The notes under the pieces are model-generated. The model saw only the letters and a program-made list of their open reading frames with translations. It ran no database searches and was not told the DNA's origin. Positions 1 through 8,300 of a stretch of 21,515 nucleotides of DNA are shown here, in pieces. Where the stretch lies: assembly GCA_035528375.1 (NCBI GenBank), contig DATKYS010000077.1, positions 1 to 21,515 on the forward strand, read 5' to 3'. The DNA comes from a bacterium (lineage in GTDB: Bacteria > RBG-13-66-14). The first letter of the stretch is position 1. Every line of letters begins with the position of its first letter. Made by a program: the position numbers and the translations under genes.

Positions 1-331
1 GGGGCGGCCCCCCTCTCCCTCCGGGAGCGGCGCGCCGACGGGGATGGGGGTGAGGGCCACCTTATTAAAAACGCGGCGGGGTTAGGAAACCCCGCCCCAC
101 GTCCATCGGATTGAACCCATAGGGGCGACCGGTAGGACGAGTCCTCCACGGTCGCCAGCGGTCCCCCTCACACCTTTTGGGGGGAGGCTTGCCTACGGGC
201 TAGGGGTGAGGGTCGGGGCGGCCCCCCTCTCCCTCCGGGAGCGGCGCGCCGACGGGGATGGGGGTGAGGGCCACCTTATTAAAAACGCGGCGGGGTTAGG
301 AAACCCCGCCCCACGTCCATCGGATTGAACC
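1..331. repeat. 117-bp exact direct repeat, two copies (1-117 and 215-331)
   Basis: Bases 1-117 recur without a mismatch at 215-331, an offset of 214 bp. Copy 1 begins at the window edge, so the repeat may extend further left. Each copy carries a GC-rich hairpin with 9-bp arms GGCGGGGTT / AACCCCGCC and an AGGA loop (75-96 and 289-310), preceded by an AT-rich CTTATTAAAAAC stretch. The DNA following each copy is also related (a TAGGGGCGACC-like motif). This suggests a partly decayed tandem duplication of a roughly 214-bp unit. I see no gene in 1-358. Confidence 0.95.
124..156. repeat. Palindromic element with nested hairpin (GGCGACC...GGTCGCC family)
   Basis: Arms GGCGACC (124-130) and GGTCGCC (150-156) enclose a second inverted repeat, AGGAC (134-138) and GTCCT (141-145). 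It belongs to the same GGGGCGACC...GGTCGCC family as the elements at 11291-11346 and 19673-19730. A further imperfect pair, CCCTCAC (165-171) and GTGAGGG (206-212), follows it. Confidence 0.7.
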
Positions 332-358
332 GTAGGGACGACCGTCCGCGACCGGGTG

Positions 359-387
359 TGGACATCCGCCCCGTCGGGTACTAAAAT
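359..387 (+). promoter_or_regulatory. Sigma70-like promoter of the lipoprotein gene
   Basis: A -35 hexamer TGGACA (359-364, 5 of 6 to TTGACA) is separated by exactly 17 bp from a -10 hexamer TAAAAT (382-387, 5 of 6 to TATAAT). Transcription would start near 394, giving a leader of about 37 nt to the ATG at 431. The promoter lies just downstream of the second 117-bp repeat. It overlaps the alternative upstream ATG at 356, which argues against that start. Confidence 0.65.
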
Positions 388-430
388 GAAAAATCTGCAC
401 ATCAAGCCCTGCCAACCGGGGGAGAGCGCG

Positions 431-1012
431 ATGAAAAAACTGTCGTTGGTGATTGCCTGTGCGACCGTCTTCATTCTCTTCGGCTGCTTCGACGAGGCCG
501 AGGGCCAGGGCCCCGGCTTCTCGCCACCGGAGGGGAGCTACGATGAAGGCTACAATCAGGGGTTCAAGGAAGGCTACCAGATGGGGTACTCGGACGGCTT
601 CTCGGCCGGCGGCGGCTCGTCGGGCGGCGGAGAATACTCCGGCGGCGGCGAAGAGGTGGACTTCGACGACACGGAGCCCGAGGATGTCACCCTCGGCCCC
701 GCGCCGGACAAGATCGTCCAGCAGTTCGTGGACAACTTCAAGGCCAGAAACGAGGCCCAGTGCAAGGCCCTCTTCGCCAAGGATTCGCCGCAACTGAATA
801 CCTGGGACTCGGACTGGGACCAGATGCAGAGCGCCAACTGGAGCAACTGGAAGACCCCCACGCTCCACGAGAGCGAGGGGGGCAAGGCGCGGGTCACCGT
901 CAAGTGCAGCGTGGCGTCCTTCCTCGGCTCCTCGGACGTGAGGATTTTCATAGACCTGGTCACCCGCGACAACTACTGGAAAATCTACGAGATCCAGTAC
1001 TCGAGCTACTAG
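431..1012 (+). CDS. Putative lipoprotein with Gly-every-fourth-residue segment and NTF2-like C-terminal region
   Basis: The product has 193 residues. A lipoprotein signal peptide is visible: MKK, a hydrophobic core, and the lipobox LFGC with the lipidated Cys at 19. Residues 37-57 have glycine every fourth residue, mostly preceded or followed by Tyr/Phe (YDEGYNQGFKEGYQMGYSDG), a pattern seen in Yae1-type GxxxG repeat segments. A Gly/Ser-rich linker follows (about 60-74), then an acidic stretch. The C-terminal region (about 90-193, starting DKIVQQFVDNFKARN and ending with a WKIYEIQY strand) looks like a small NTF2/SnoaL-type alpha+beta domain; that is a weak pattern judgement. I chose ATG 431 because it has a GGGGGAGAG Shine-Dalgarno site and the signal peptide starts there. 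The function is unknown. It converges on the hydrogenase operon and shares its terminator. Confidence 0.85.
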   Translation: MKKLSLVIACATVFILFGCFDEAEGQGPGFSPPEGSYDEGYNQGFKEGYQMGYSDGFSAGGGSSGGGEYSGGGEEVDFDDTEPEDVTLGPAPDKIVQQFVDNFKARNEAQCKALFAKDSPQLNTWDSDWDQMQSANWSNWKTPTLHESEGGKARVTVKCSVASFLGSSDVRIFIDLVTRDNYWKIYEIQYSSY

Positions 1013-1028
1013 GCTCGGGATTTGTGCT

Positions 1029-1060
1029 AAAAAAACGGGGCCCCGCGGCCCCGCTTTTTT
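1029..1060. terminator. Bidirectional intrinsic terminator
   Basis: A stem CGGGGCC (1036-1042) / GGCCCCG (1047-1053) with a CCGC loop is flanked by an A-tract (1029-1035) on the left and a T-tract (1055-1060) on the right. It therefore works as a rho-independent terminator in both directions. It lies between the plus-strand lipoprotein gene and the minus-strand hydrogenase operon and would end both. Confidence 0.9.
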
Positions 1061-1074
1061 AATGAACGAAAAGG

Positions 1075-1539
1075 TCACCCGGCGAGCTCCCGATAAATCC
1101 CCTCCACAATGGCAGGCAGCGCGGCGGCGAGCGCCGGGGAGAGCCCCTCGCCGAAAGTGAACGGATCGGGCGCCTCGACGGCGTAGATGCGTATCTCCTC
1201 GGGCATGTCGAGACCCAGGCGGCGGCCCAGCTCCAGCCCCTCGAAGACGCCGAAGCGGTGGCTGGACTGGGGCAGCTCGCCGGAAATTTCCGACGGAGCG
1301 TCGAGACGGTACCAGTCGCCGGGCTTTCCGTCGTCGGTCTGGACGGCGTCGATGATAATCGCGCGGTCGAAGCCGACCAGAAGCTCCATGAGCTCGATTC
1401 CCGCCACGGAGGCCTCGCGGAGCACCGCATTCGGGTCGGCGAGGCGGGCGTGGAGCGCGCGGGCGACGAGGATGCCCACGGCGTCGTCGGTCATCAGGGG
1501 GTTGCCGAGGCCGAGGATGATGGTGCGTTTAGCGGCCAT
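1075..1539 (-). CDS. [NiFe]-hydrogenase maturation protease (HyaD/HycI family)
   Basis: This 154-residue protein is the endopeptidase that trims the C-terminal tail of the hydrogenase large subunit after nickel insertion. The family signature is clear: the N-terminal GLGNPLMTDDAVG motif (metal-binding acidic residue at Asp18 or Asp19), a second Asp in AIIIDAV (Asp64), and the His of QSSHRFG (His94). The length is normal for the family. It is the last gene of the minus-strand operon, 309 bp downstream of mvhA, whose product keeps an uncleaved C-terminal extension and is the obvious substrate. The ATG at 1539 has a GGGAG Shine-Dalgarno site. The exact subfamily name cannot be fixed from sequence alone, so no symbol is given. 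Confidence 0.93.
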   Translation of the reverse strand: MAAKRTIILGLGNPLMTDDAVGILVARALHARLADPNAVLREASVAGIELMELLVGFDRAIIIDAVQTDDGKPGDWYRLDAPSEISGELPQSSHRFGVFEGLELGRRLGLDMPEEIRIYAVEAPDPFTFGEGLSPALAAALPAIVEGIYRELAG

Positions 1540-1619
1540 GATTCTCCCGGGCGGTGCGTCGCCCCGGAATTATAGCCGATTTCGCCGCCGGATGGTGTGG
1601 AACGTTGGTTTATCGTCCT

Positions 1620-1687
1620 CGTAGGGGCTGACCGACGGCGAGCCGTTTAGGTCGGCCCGCGGGCGGACCTGAAGGTCCGCCCCTACG
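1620..1687. repeat. Palindromic element CGTAGGGGC...GCCCCTACG with internal hairpin
   Basis: Outer arms CGTAGGGGC (1620-1628) and GCCCCTACG (1679-1687) are exact reverse complements. Inside is a perfect 9-bp hairpin, GGGCGGACC (1661-1669) / GGTCCGCCC (1674-1682), with a TGAA loop. It sits in the gap between mvhA and the maturation protease gene. Related elements occur at 11291-11346 and 19673-19730. It looks like a dispersed palindromic repeat; any function in RNA processing is unknown. Confidence 0.8.
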
Positions 1688-1706
1688 TCATCGCAACCAT
1701 TGAAAC

Positions 1707-1728
1707 GGCGGGGACTAACGTCCCCGCC
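1707..1728. repeat. Perfect 9-bp hairpin (GGCGGGGAC / GTCCCCGCC)
   Basis: Arms 1707-1715 and 1720-1728 are exact reverse complements with a TAAC loop. The design matches the hairpin inside the 117-bp repeat at the start of the window (same GGCGGGG core, 9-bp stem, 4-nt loop). There is no U-tract on the minus-strand RNA, so it is not a classical terminator. Confidence 0.75.
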
Positions 1729-1762
1729 ACGCTAACATTCCCTGCCTTGACCCTCACCCTAA

Positions 1763-1785
1763 CCCTCTCCCTAGAAGGGAGAGGG
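1763..1785. repeat. Perfect 10-bp hairpin (CCCTCTCCCT / AGGGAGAGGG)
   Basis: Arms 1763-1772 and 1776-1785 are exact reverse complements with an AGA loop. The flanking CCCTCACCCTAA resembles the GGGTGAGGG and CCCTCTCCCT motifs at 1-60 and 201-260. It is the third strong hairpin within 170 bp and lies between mvhA and its processing protease gene on the transcript. Confidence 0.75.
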
Positions 1786-1807
1786 GATATACCAGCCCCC
1801 CCCCCGG

Positions 1808-1849
1808 CCACCTTACCAGCCCCTCGACCGGCCCACCTTACCAGCCCCT
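1808..1849. repeat. 17-bp direct repeat abutting the mvhA stop codon
   Basis: CCACCTTACCAGCCCCT occurs at 1808-1824 and again at 1833-1849, a 25-bp period. The second copy ends on the first base of the mvhA stop codon (reverse complement of TTA at 1849-1851). A partial third ACCAGCCCC lies just further left. This is one of several gaps where direct repeats touch a gene's 3' end. Confidence 0.85.
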
Positions 1850-3312
1850 TAGCCGTCGCGGCGGACGGTCTGGACCAGCTCGCCGTCGGGGCCGTAAATG
1901 TTCGCGATGAGCGGCGTGTGCCCCAGGGCGTGCGTGGCGCAGGCGTGGCACGGGTCGTAGGGCCGGAAGGCCATCTCGACCATGTTCAGCAGGCCGTCGT
2001 CCACCTTGCCGCCCTTTATCACGGCCTTGGCCGCCTTCTCCACGCTCATGGCCATGGGGGCGGCGTTGTGGTTGGTGGCCACGATGAGGTTGACCCGCGT
2101 GAGGATGCCGTCGGGGTCGGTCCAGTAGTGGTGGATGAGCGTCCCGCGCGGCGCCTCGACGATGCCGACGCCCTCGACCGGGGTCTTGGTCGGGAGGTTG
2201 CGGATGTCGTCGGAGGTGATTTCGTCGTCGGAGAGGAGTGTGACCATCTCCTCGGCGGCCTGGAGCGCCTCGACGAGGCGGGCCCAGTGGAAGGCCAGGG
2301 TGTTGTGGGCCGGCTTGCCGCCCAGGGTGGCGAAGAACTTCTCGTAGTGCTCCTGGGCCTTGGGGGTGCGCATGCCCTCGGAGGCGTTGAGGCGGGCCAG
2401 CGGGGCCACGCGGAAGACGCCGGAGTCGGGGCCGTCAACGAAGCCCTTCCAGCCGACTTTTTTCAGGAAGGGGAAGGTGATGTAGCTCCACGGCTCCACG
2501 TGCTCGGAGATGTATTCGGTGTACTCGTGCGGCTCGAAGAGGGCGACCTCCTTGCCGTCCGGGTCCACGACGCGCAGCCGCCGCTCGTAGAAGTCCACCT
2601 TCTTGTTATCGTCCACCAGGCCCATGTAGTAGGTCTTGTGGGTGTAGCCCTCGGAGAGGATGAGGTCCACGTAGGCCTCGTTGGCCAGGACGATGTCGTC
2701 GAAGGCCGCCAGGGCGAACTCGGCGAAGCCGACGGCCTCCTTGGCCACGGCGAGGAACTGCTGGCGCTCCTCCTCGTCTATGCCGCGGGAGACACCTCCG
2801 GGGAGGCCGAAGACGGGGTGGATCACCTTGCCGCCGATGGTCTGGATGATGTTGCGGGTCTCGCGGCGGATTTTGATGAGCTTGCCGGCGATCTCGAGGC
2901 CGACCTTGCCGATGACGCCGAGGATGTTGCGCTCGGCGGCGGGGGCGGTAGGGCCGACGATGAAGTCGGGCCCGCCCAGGTAGAAGAAGTGGAGGTTGTG
3001 GTCCTCGAAGGTGAAGGCGTTGTAGACCAGCCGACGGATGAGCCAGGCCGCCCGGGTCGGCTCCACCCCCCACAGGTCGTCCAGGCACTTGGTGGAGGCC
3101 GTGTGGTGGGCGGTGGGGCAGACGCCGCAGATGCGCTCGGTTATGCGGGGCATCTCCTCGGAGGGGCGCCCGATGCAGAAGGTCTCGAAGCCCCGGATCT
3201 CGGGCACCTGGAAGAAGGCCCGCTCGACGTCCCCGGCGTCGTTCAGGAAGATTTCTATCTTGCCGTGGCCCTCGAGGCGGGTGATCGGATTGATGGTGAC
3301 CCTTGTGCTCAT
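1849..3312 (-). CDS. mvhA: [NiFe]-hydrogenase large subunit, group 3c (MvhA)
   Basis: This is the 487-residue catalytic subunit that splits H2 at the NiFe centre in the cytoplasm. The N-terminal ligand motif RICGVCPTAH is at 60-69 (Cys62, Cys65, His69). The C-terminal motif DPCHACATH is at 453-461 (Cys455, Cys458, His461). A 26-residue tail after His461 is the expected propeptide for the maturation protease encoded just downstream. No selenocysteine codon replaces the ligands. It overlaps mvhG by 1 nt (TAATG), so the two subunits are translationally coupled. A GGAGTGAGGG Shine-Dalgarno site sits inside the end of mvhG. Group 3c is assigned from the MvhD/MvhG/HdrA neighbours and sequence style. 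A formate-linked or F420-linked relative is less likely because no fdh or frhB gene is in the window. Confidence 0.96.
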   Translation of the reverse strand: MSTRVTINPITRLEGHGKIEIFLNDAGDVERAFFQVPEIRGFETFCIGRPSEEMPRITERICGVCPTAHHTASTKCLDDLWGVEPTRAAWLIRRLVYNAFTFEDHNLHFFYLGGPDFIVGPTAPAAERNILGVIGKVGLEIAGKLIKIRRETRNIIQTIGGKVIHPVFGLPGGVSRGIDEEERQQFLAVAKEAVGFAEFALAAFDDIVLANEAYVDLILSEGYTHKTYYMGLVDDNKKVDFYERRLRVVDPDGKEVALFEPHEYTEYISEHVEPWSYITFPFLKKVGWKGFVDGPDSGVFRVAPLARLNASEGMRTPKAQEHYEKFFATLGGKPAHNTLAFHWARLVEALQAAEEMVTLLSDDEITSDDIRNLPTKTPVEGVGIVEAPRGTLIHHYWTDPDGILTRVNLIVATNHNAAPMAMSVEKAAKAVIKGGKVDDGLLNMVEMAFRPYDPCHACATHALGHTPLIANIYGPDGELVQTVRRDG

Positions 3313-4286
3313 TATCCCTCACTCCTTGGAAGCCCGCGCTTGAGGATCGAGCTGGGCAGGCTGAATCGGTAAAGGGTTCCGGCCGGGTCCACCAAAGCGG
3401 CGGCGGCCGCGGCCGCGTCTTCCTCCGTCTGGGCGCTCCCGGCGGAGGCGATGGCCGACAGGAGCTTGGTCCCCTGATCCAGGGCCTCGGGCGGCGGTCC
3501 GAAGCAGCCGCGGCAGGGCATGTTGGCGCGGATGCAGCGCTCGCCGCAACCGCCCCGCGTCGCCGGCCCCATGCAGACGAAGCCCTGCGCCAGGTAGCAC
3601 TCCTCGGGGTCGGGCTGGCTGGTGGCCACCCGCTTGAACTCGCCGATGGTGATCTTCTCCGGCTTGGTCTCGTTCAGGGGGCAGGTCTCGCAGAGCGACT
3701 TCGAAGGCGCCAGGACCGACCCCTTGGGCGGCAGCTCCCCCTTGAGGATGGCCAGAACGGCGTCCATGATCAGGTTCGGCGGGGGCGCGCACCCCGGGAG
3801 GTAGTAGTCAACGTCTATCACCTCGTCGAGCCGCTTGACGCTGTTCCACACCGCGGGCAGCTCGAGGTCGTAGCCGTCAACGTTGGAGTGGGTCTGGGGC
3901 CGGACCTTGTCCGGGTTGTCCACGGTGACCGAGGTCTCGTACTTGTTGCGGAAGACGTCCTCGGCGGTGGAGAGGTTGACCAGGCCGGGGATGCCGCCCA
4001 GGTGGGAGCAGGAGCCGAAGGCCACGACGAGGCCGCTCTTTTCGCGCAGGAGCTTGACCCACTCCTCGTGCTCGGAGAGGCGGACCGCGCCGTTGATGAA
4101 GCTGACGGCTATCTCGCCGGGCTTCCAGGCTTGGGCGTCCTTGAGCTTGAAGTCCAGGGCCACCGGCCACAGGGCGATGTCCACGGCCTCGACGACCTTG
4201 AGGATGTCCTCGGCCAGGTCCACGACCGCCTCCTCGCATCCGCCGCACGCGCCGCACCAGTAAAACGCTACCTTGGGCTTTGCCAT
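3312..4286 (-). CDS. mvhG: [NiFe]-hydrogenase small subunit (MvhG)
   Basis: This 324-residue iron-sulfur subunit carries electrons from the NiFe site of MvhA towards MvhD. The N-terminal WCGACGGCEE motif (Cys11, Cys14), GSCSH (Cys93) and PGCAPP (Cys166) make up the proximal-cluster ligands. The C-terminal part has CETC (199-202) and a run of cysteines at 230, 238, 247, 251, 258 and 261 for further [4Fe-4S] clusters. No Tat signal is present, which fits a cytoplasmic enzyme. The start at 4286 was chosen because homology begins there (MAKPKVAFYWCGACGG) and a GGGAAGG site lies 9 nt upstream. The open frame continues upstream only as non-homologous sequence in the mvhD gap. The stop overlaps the mvhA start by one base. 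Confidence 0.95.
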   Translation of the reverse strand: MAKPKVAFYWCGACGGCEEAVVDLAEDILKVVEAVDIALWPVALDFKLKDAQAWKPGEIAVSFINGAVRLSEHEEWVKLLREKSGLVVAFGSCSHLGGIPGLVNLSTAEDVFRNKYETSVTVDNPDKVRPQTHSNVDGYDLELPAVWNSVKRLDEVIDVDYYLPGCAPPPNLIMDAVLAILKGELPPKGSVLAPSKSLCETCPLNETKPEKITIGEFKRVATSQPDPEECYLAQGFVCMGPATRGGCGERCIRANMPCRGCFGPPPEALDQGTKLLSAIASAGSAQTEEDAAAAAAALVDPAGTLYRFSLPSSILKRGLPRSEG

Positions 4287-4325
4287 CTTATCGAACCTTC
4301 CCGATCCCTCCCGGGGGAGGGCTGT

Positions 4326-4421
4326 GGTTTCTTCCAAAAAGCTCTGCGACGCACCTGAAGAGCCGGTCGAACTACGGGATTCACAAGCCACGGTTTCCGC
4401 CACAAATCTCCGCGACCCATC
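4326..4421. repeat. Degenerate 30-bp direct repeat in the mvhD-mvhG gap
   Basis: Segments 4326-4355 and 4392-4421 (66 bp apart) align at about 23 of 30 positions, both starting GGTTTC and sharing CCA, CTC and GCGAC blocks. The 152-bp gap holds no other recognisable feature. The significance was not tested. Confidence 0.5.
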
Positions 4422-4438
4422 GCACCGGGCGGCGGCGC

Positions 4439-4885
4439 CTAGGTCACCGCTTCGTTGATGGCCCGGGTCCGCTCGGTCCAGTTCAGCGGCCCCAGCTCCT
4501 TGATCCGGGCGGTCATGTCCCGGATGGTGTCGGCGAAGAGGTTGCCCTCCGAGGCGGAAATCCAGCGCAGCCAGACGCGGTCGGGCTCGATGCCGAACTG
4601 CCCCAGGAGCTTTACCAGCATCGGGTAGCGGCGCATGGTCCGGTAGTTGCCCACGTCGTAGTGGCAGTCGCCGGGGTGGCAGCCGCCGATGAGCACACCG
4701 TCGGCGCCGTCGGCGAAGGCCTGGACGATGAAGGTGGGGTCCACGCGGCCGGAGCACATGACCTTGATCGCGGTGAGGTTGGGCGGATACTTTATCCGGC
4801 TGATGCCCGCCAGGTCCGCGCCGGTGTAAGTGCACCAGCGGCAGAGGAACCCCACCAGCTTGGGCTCGAAGCTCTCGTCAGCCAT
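4439..4885 (-). CDS. mvhD: MvhD, [2Fe-2S] electron-transfer subunit linking hydrogenase to HdrA
   Basis: This 148-residue protein has the MvhD/VhuD cysteine pattern: FLCRWCTYTGAD (Cys15, Cys18), VMCSGRVDP (Cys44) and GGCHPGDCHY (Cys69, Cys74). In methanogens this subunit carries one [2Fe-2S] cluster and bridges the hydrogenase MvhAG to HdrA. The position here, directly between an hdrA gene and mvhG/mvhA, is the expected one. The ATG at 4885 has a GGGAG site about 8 nt upstream. The start is 446 bp from the hdrA stop. No fused HdrA or MetV tail is seen; the length is standard. Confidence 0.95.
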   Translation of the reverse strand: MADESFEPKLVGFLCRWCTYTGADLAGISRIKYPPNLTAIKVMCSGRVDPTFIVQAFADGADGVLIGGCHPGDCHYDVGNYRTMRRYPMLVKLLGQFGIEPDRVWLRWISASEGNLFADTIRDMTARIKELGPLNWTERTRAINEAVT

Positions 4886-4978
4886 ACTTTGACTCCCGGT
4901 GCAGTTGACGGGAATGGTATCCCGGTAATCCGCTCTTTGATTAAACTCCGCTGCCGACAGTACCCGCCCCCGCCTGTA

Positions 4979-5300
4979 ACGCGCCCCTAACCGCCGGGGG
5001 CAGAGGGTGGCGGCGTTCGTGAAATCGCTCCCGGCCTTTAACGCCCGCTCTCAACCTGCGGGGACCGCCCGATTCGCGGGGAGGCGACGTGCGCGAAATC
5101 GCTCCCGGTCTTTAACGCCCGCTCTCAACCTGCGGGGACCGCTTGGGTTGAAAATCTTCCGCCGGGGACCGCCCGATGCACGGGGGGCCGGCGTGTGCGT
5201 GATCTTTCCTTTTTCTTAACGCCCACCGACGGGGACCGGCGGACCCGACCCATTCCCTTACGCGCCCCCGAGCGACGGGGACTCGTCTACTCCCAAGCAC
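4979..5300. repeat. Drifting direct repeats in the hdrA-mvhD gap (74-bp period core)
   Basis: The 446-bp gap is filled with related units. Bases 5021-5068 recur at 5095-5142 with a single mismatch (48 bp, 74-bp period). Shorter GGGGACC-type words recur at 5164, 5231 and 5277, often after an AACGCCC word (5040, 5114, 5218). The words resemble the 3' end of the adjacent hdrA gene (GCGACTGGGACCGCC at 5336-5350). I see no gene and no clear promoter for mvhD here; a short CGGGA...TCCCG dyad lies at 4909-4924. Confidence 0.85.
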
Positions 5301-5331
5301 TTCCCCTGCGCTCCATACCGGCCCCCCGCCG

Positions 5332-8300
5332 CTAGGCGACTGGGACCGCCGGGGGGACATCCATGGGGATCTCGGCGAGCATGCCCTCGACCTCGGCCAG
5401 AATCTGCACGTCCTCGTATCCCTGCTGGCCGGCGGCGCCGGAGGGGCAGCCCGCCACGCAGGTCCCGCAGCCCTTGCACAGCTCCTCGGTCACCACGGAG
5501 ACCTTCTTTTCGGCGTCGAAGGTGATGGCGAGGTAGGGGCAGTTCTGGATGCAGAGCTTGCAGCCGCTGCAGAGGTCCTCGTCTATGGCGGCCTTTATGG
5601 GCTCGAGGACGACCTTGCCCTTGTCGAGGAGGGAGAGTGCCGCCGCGGCCGCCGCCGCGCCCTGGGCCACCGAGTCGGGGATGTCCTTGGGCCCCTGGCA
5701 CGCGCCGGCGATGAACACGCCGTCCGTGGCAGTGTCCACCGGGGCCAGCTTGGGGTGCTTCTCCAGGAAGAACTGGCCCTGCATGCAGGAGAGGTGGAGG
5801 GTCTTGGCGACCTTGTCGGCGTCGGCCCGGGGCTTCAAGCCGCCGGAGAGGATGACCATGTCCACCGGGATGCGCCGGGTTCCGCCCAGGAGGGTGTCCT
5901 CGGCGACGACCACCAGCCGGCCCTTCTCCTCGGGGCCCTCCCAGGCGTCCGTCACCTCGGCCGCCTTGCCGCGGATGAAGTGCACACCCTCGGCGAGCAG
6001 GCGCTTGTAGAACTCCTCGTAGCCCTTGCCGAAGGCGCGCATGTCTATGTAGAAGTCGTAAACCTCGGCCGAGGTGTGATCCCTGACCAGGTAGGCGAAT
6101 TTCAGCGAGTACATGCAGCAGACGCGGGAGCACCAGGCGTTGTGGTTCTCGTCACGGCTGCCGATGCAGTGGAGGATGGCCACCGCTTTCGGCTCGCGGC
6201 CGTCGGCGGTCAGGATGTGCCCCTCGGTGTACCCGCTGGCGTTGCAGAGCCGCTCGAACTCCAGGCCGGTGAGCACGTCGGGGAAGCGCTCCCAGCCGAA
6301 CTGCGGCGTCTCGCGCACGTCGAAGGGCTCGAAGCCGGTGGCGACGATGATGGCGCCGACGTCCACCTCGCGGATGGTGTCGGTCATCCGGTGGTCTATG
6401 GCCTTGGCCTCGCACTTGGTCTCGCAGAGGCGGCACTCGGAGCAGACGGAGCAGTTCAGGCAGCGCAGGACCTCGGCGGTGACCATCTCCTCGTCGAGGC
6501 CGGTGTTCACCTCATCGAAGGTCGCCAGGCGCTCCGGCATGGGCAGGCTCGGCATCCGGACGCGGGGACGGAGGACGCGGGCCTCGCGGACCGGGGCCCT
6601 CTCCGGCTCGGGGAGAATCCGTCCCTCGGCCAGGTCCACGCCGCGGATGAAGCGGTCCGCCGATTCGGCGGCGCGGTGGGCGTCGGCGATGGCCTCGACG
6701 ATGGAGGCCGGCCCGCGCACCAGGTCGCCGGCGGCGAAGACGCCGTCCTTGTTGGTGGCCCCCGTGACCGGGTCCACCACCACCGAGCCCCAGGAGCTGG
6801 TCGTCAGGCCCCATTTTTTATAGACCTCGACGTCGGCGGTCTGGCCGATGGCCGTTATCATGGAGTCCGCGTCGGTCTCGAACTCGGAGCCCTCGATGGG
6901 GACGGGGCGGCGGCGGCCCGAGGAGTCGGGCGCGCCGAGCTCCATGCGGATGCACCGCAGGACCAGCCGGCCGTCGTCGCCGCGACGCAGGCTCACCGGG
7001 GCGGTGAGGAACTCGAAGCGGACCCCCTCCTCTTTGGCCTCTTCGATTTCGGTCGGCTCGGCGGGCATCTCCCGCTCGGTGCGGCGGTAGAAGCAGTGGA
7101 CGGAATCGGCGTCCAGGCGCAGGGCGGTGCGGGCCACGTCCATGGCCACGTTTCCGCCGCCGACGACGACGACTTTCTGGCCCAGGTCGGGGCGGCCGCC
7201 GCGGTTGACCTGCTCCAGCACGTCCATGCCGAAAAAGACGCCCTCGGACTCGATGCCGGGGATGGGCATTTTCGTGCTCACGGTGGCGCCGGTGGCCACA
7301 ATGACCGCCTTATAGCCGCCGGAGAGGAGGCCGTCCAGGGTGACGTCCCTGCCGAGGGCCGTGCCGGTCTCGACCTCGAAGCCCCACTTCCTGACGTTGG
7401 CGATCTCGCGGTCAATGACCGCCTCGGGGAGGCGGAAGTGGGGGATGTGGCTGCGCATGACGCCGCCGAGCTTCTCCGCCGAATCGAAGAGGGTGACCTG
7501 GAGGCCGAGCTTCCGCAGGTCCTGCGCGGCGGTGAGGCCGGCGGGACCGCCGCCCACCACGGCCACCTTCTCGGGACGCTCCTCGGCGGGGAGCTCGGGG
7601 GCGTACTCGGCGCCCGAGGAGACCTCCCAGTCGGCCAGGAAACGCTTGACGGCGGCGATGGAGAGCGGCTGGTCAACCTCGCCGCGGTTGCAGTCCTTCT
7701 CGCAGGGGTGGTTGCAGACGCGCCCGAGGATGCCGGGGAACGGCACCCGCTCACGGGCCAGGGCCAGGCCCTCGGCGAACTTGCCCACCGAGGCCAGGGC
7801 CACGTAGCCGTGGGCGTTGCAGTCCGCGGGGCAGGCGATCTTGCAGGGCGACACGCCCTGTTTGTCTATGGTGAAGGTGTTGGGCACGGCCTGGGGGAAG
7901 AGGCGGTAGACGGCCTTCCGGTCGGCGTGGCCCTGCTCGAACTCGTTGGGGACCGCGACGGGGCAGACCTGGGTGCAGTCGGAGCAGCCGGTGCAGTCCT
8001 TGGTGACGTAGCCGGCCTTTTGGCGGACCTTGACCTTGAAGTTGCCCACGTAACCCGCGACCTCTTCCACCTCGGAGTAGGTGAGGAGCTCGATGTTGGG
8101 GTGCTGGCCCACGGAGACCATCTTCGGGGTGAGGATGCAGGCCGCGCAGTCCATGGTGGGGAAGGTCTTGTCGAACATGGCCATGTGGCCGCCGATGGAG
8201 GGCTCCTTCTCGACGAGGTAAACCTTCCGCTGCGCCTCGGCGAGCCTGAGCGCGGCCTCGATGCCGGCGATCCCCGCCCCCACGACCATGGCGTCGGGGT

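Noticed and set aside
356-430. Longer start for the lipoprotein at 356
   Set aside because: The ATG lies in the -35 region of the predicted promoter, and the signal peptide begins only at 431.
1747-3372. 541-codon open frame on the plus strand opposite mvhA
   Set aside because: It is an antisense shadow with biased composition. The minus strand has every hydrogenase ligand motif.
4287-4835. Upstream extension of the mvhG frame to 4835
   Set aside because: The frame is open by chance through the gap and part of mvhD. Its translation is Arg/Pro/His-rich, and MvhG homology and a Shine-Dalgarno site begin at 4286.
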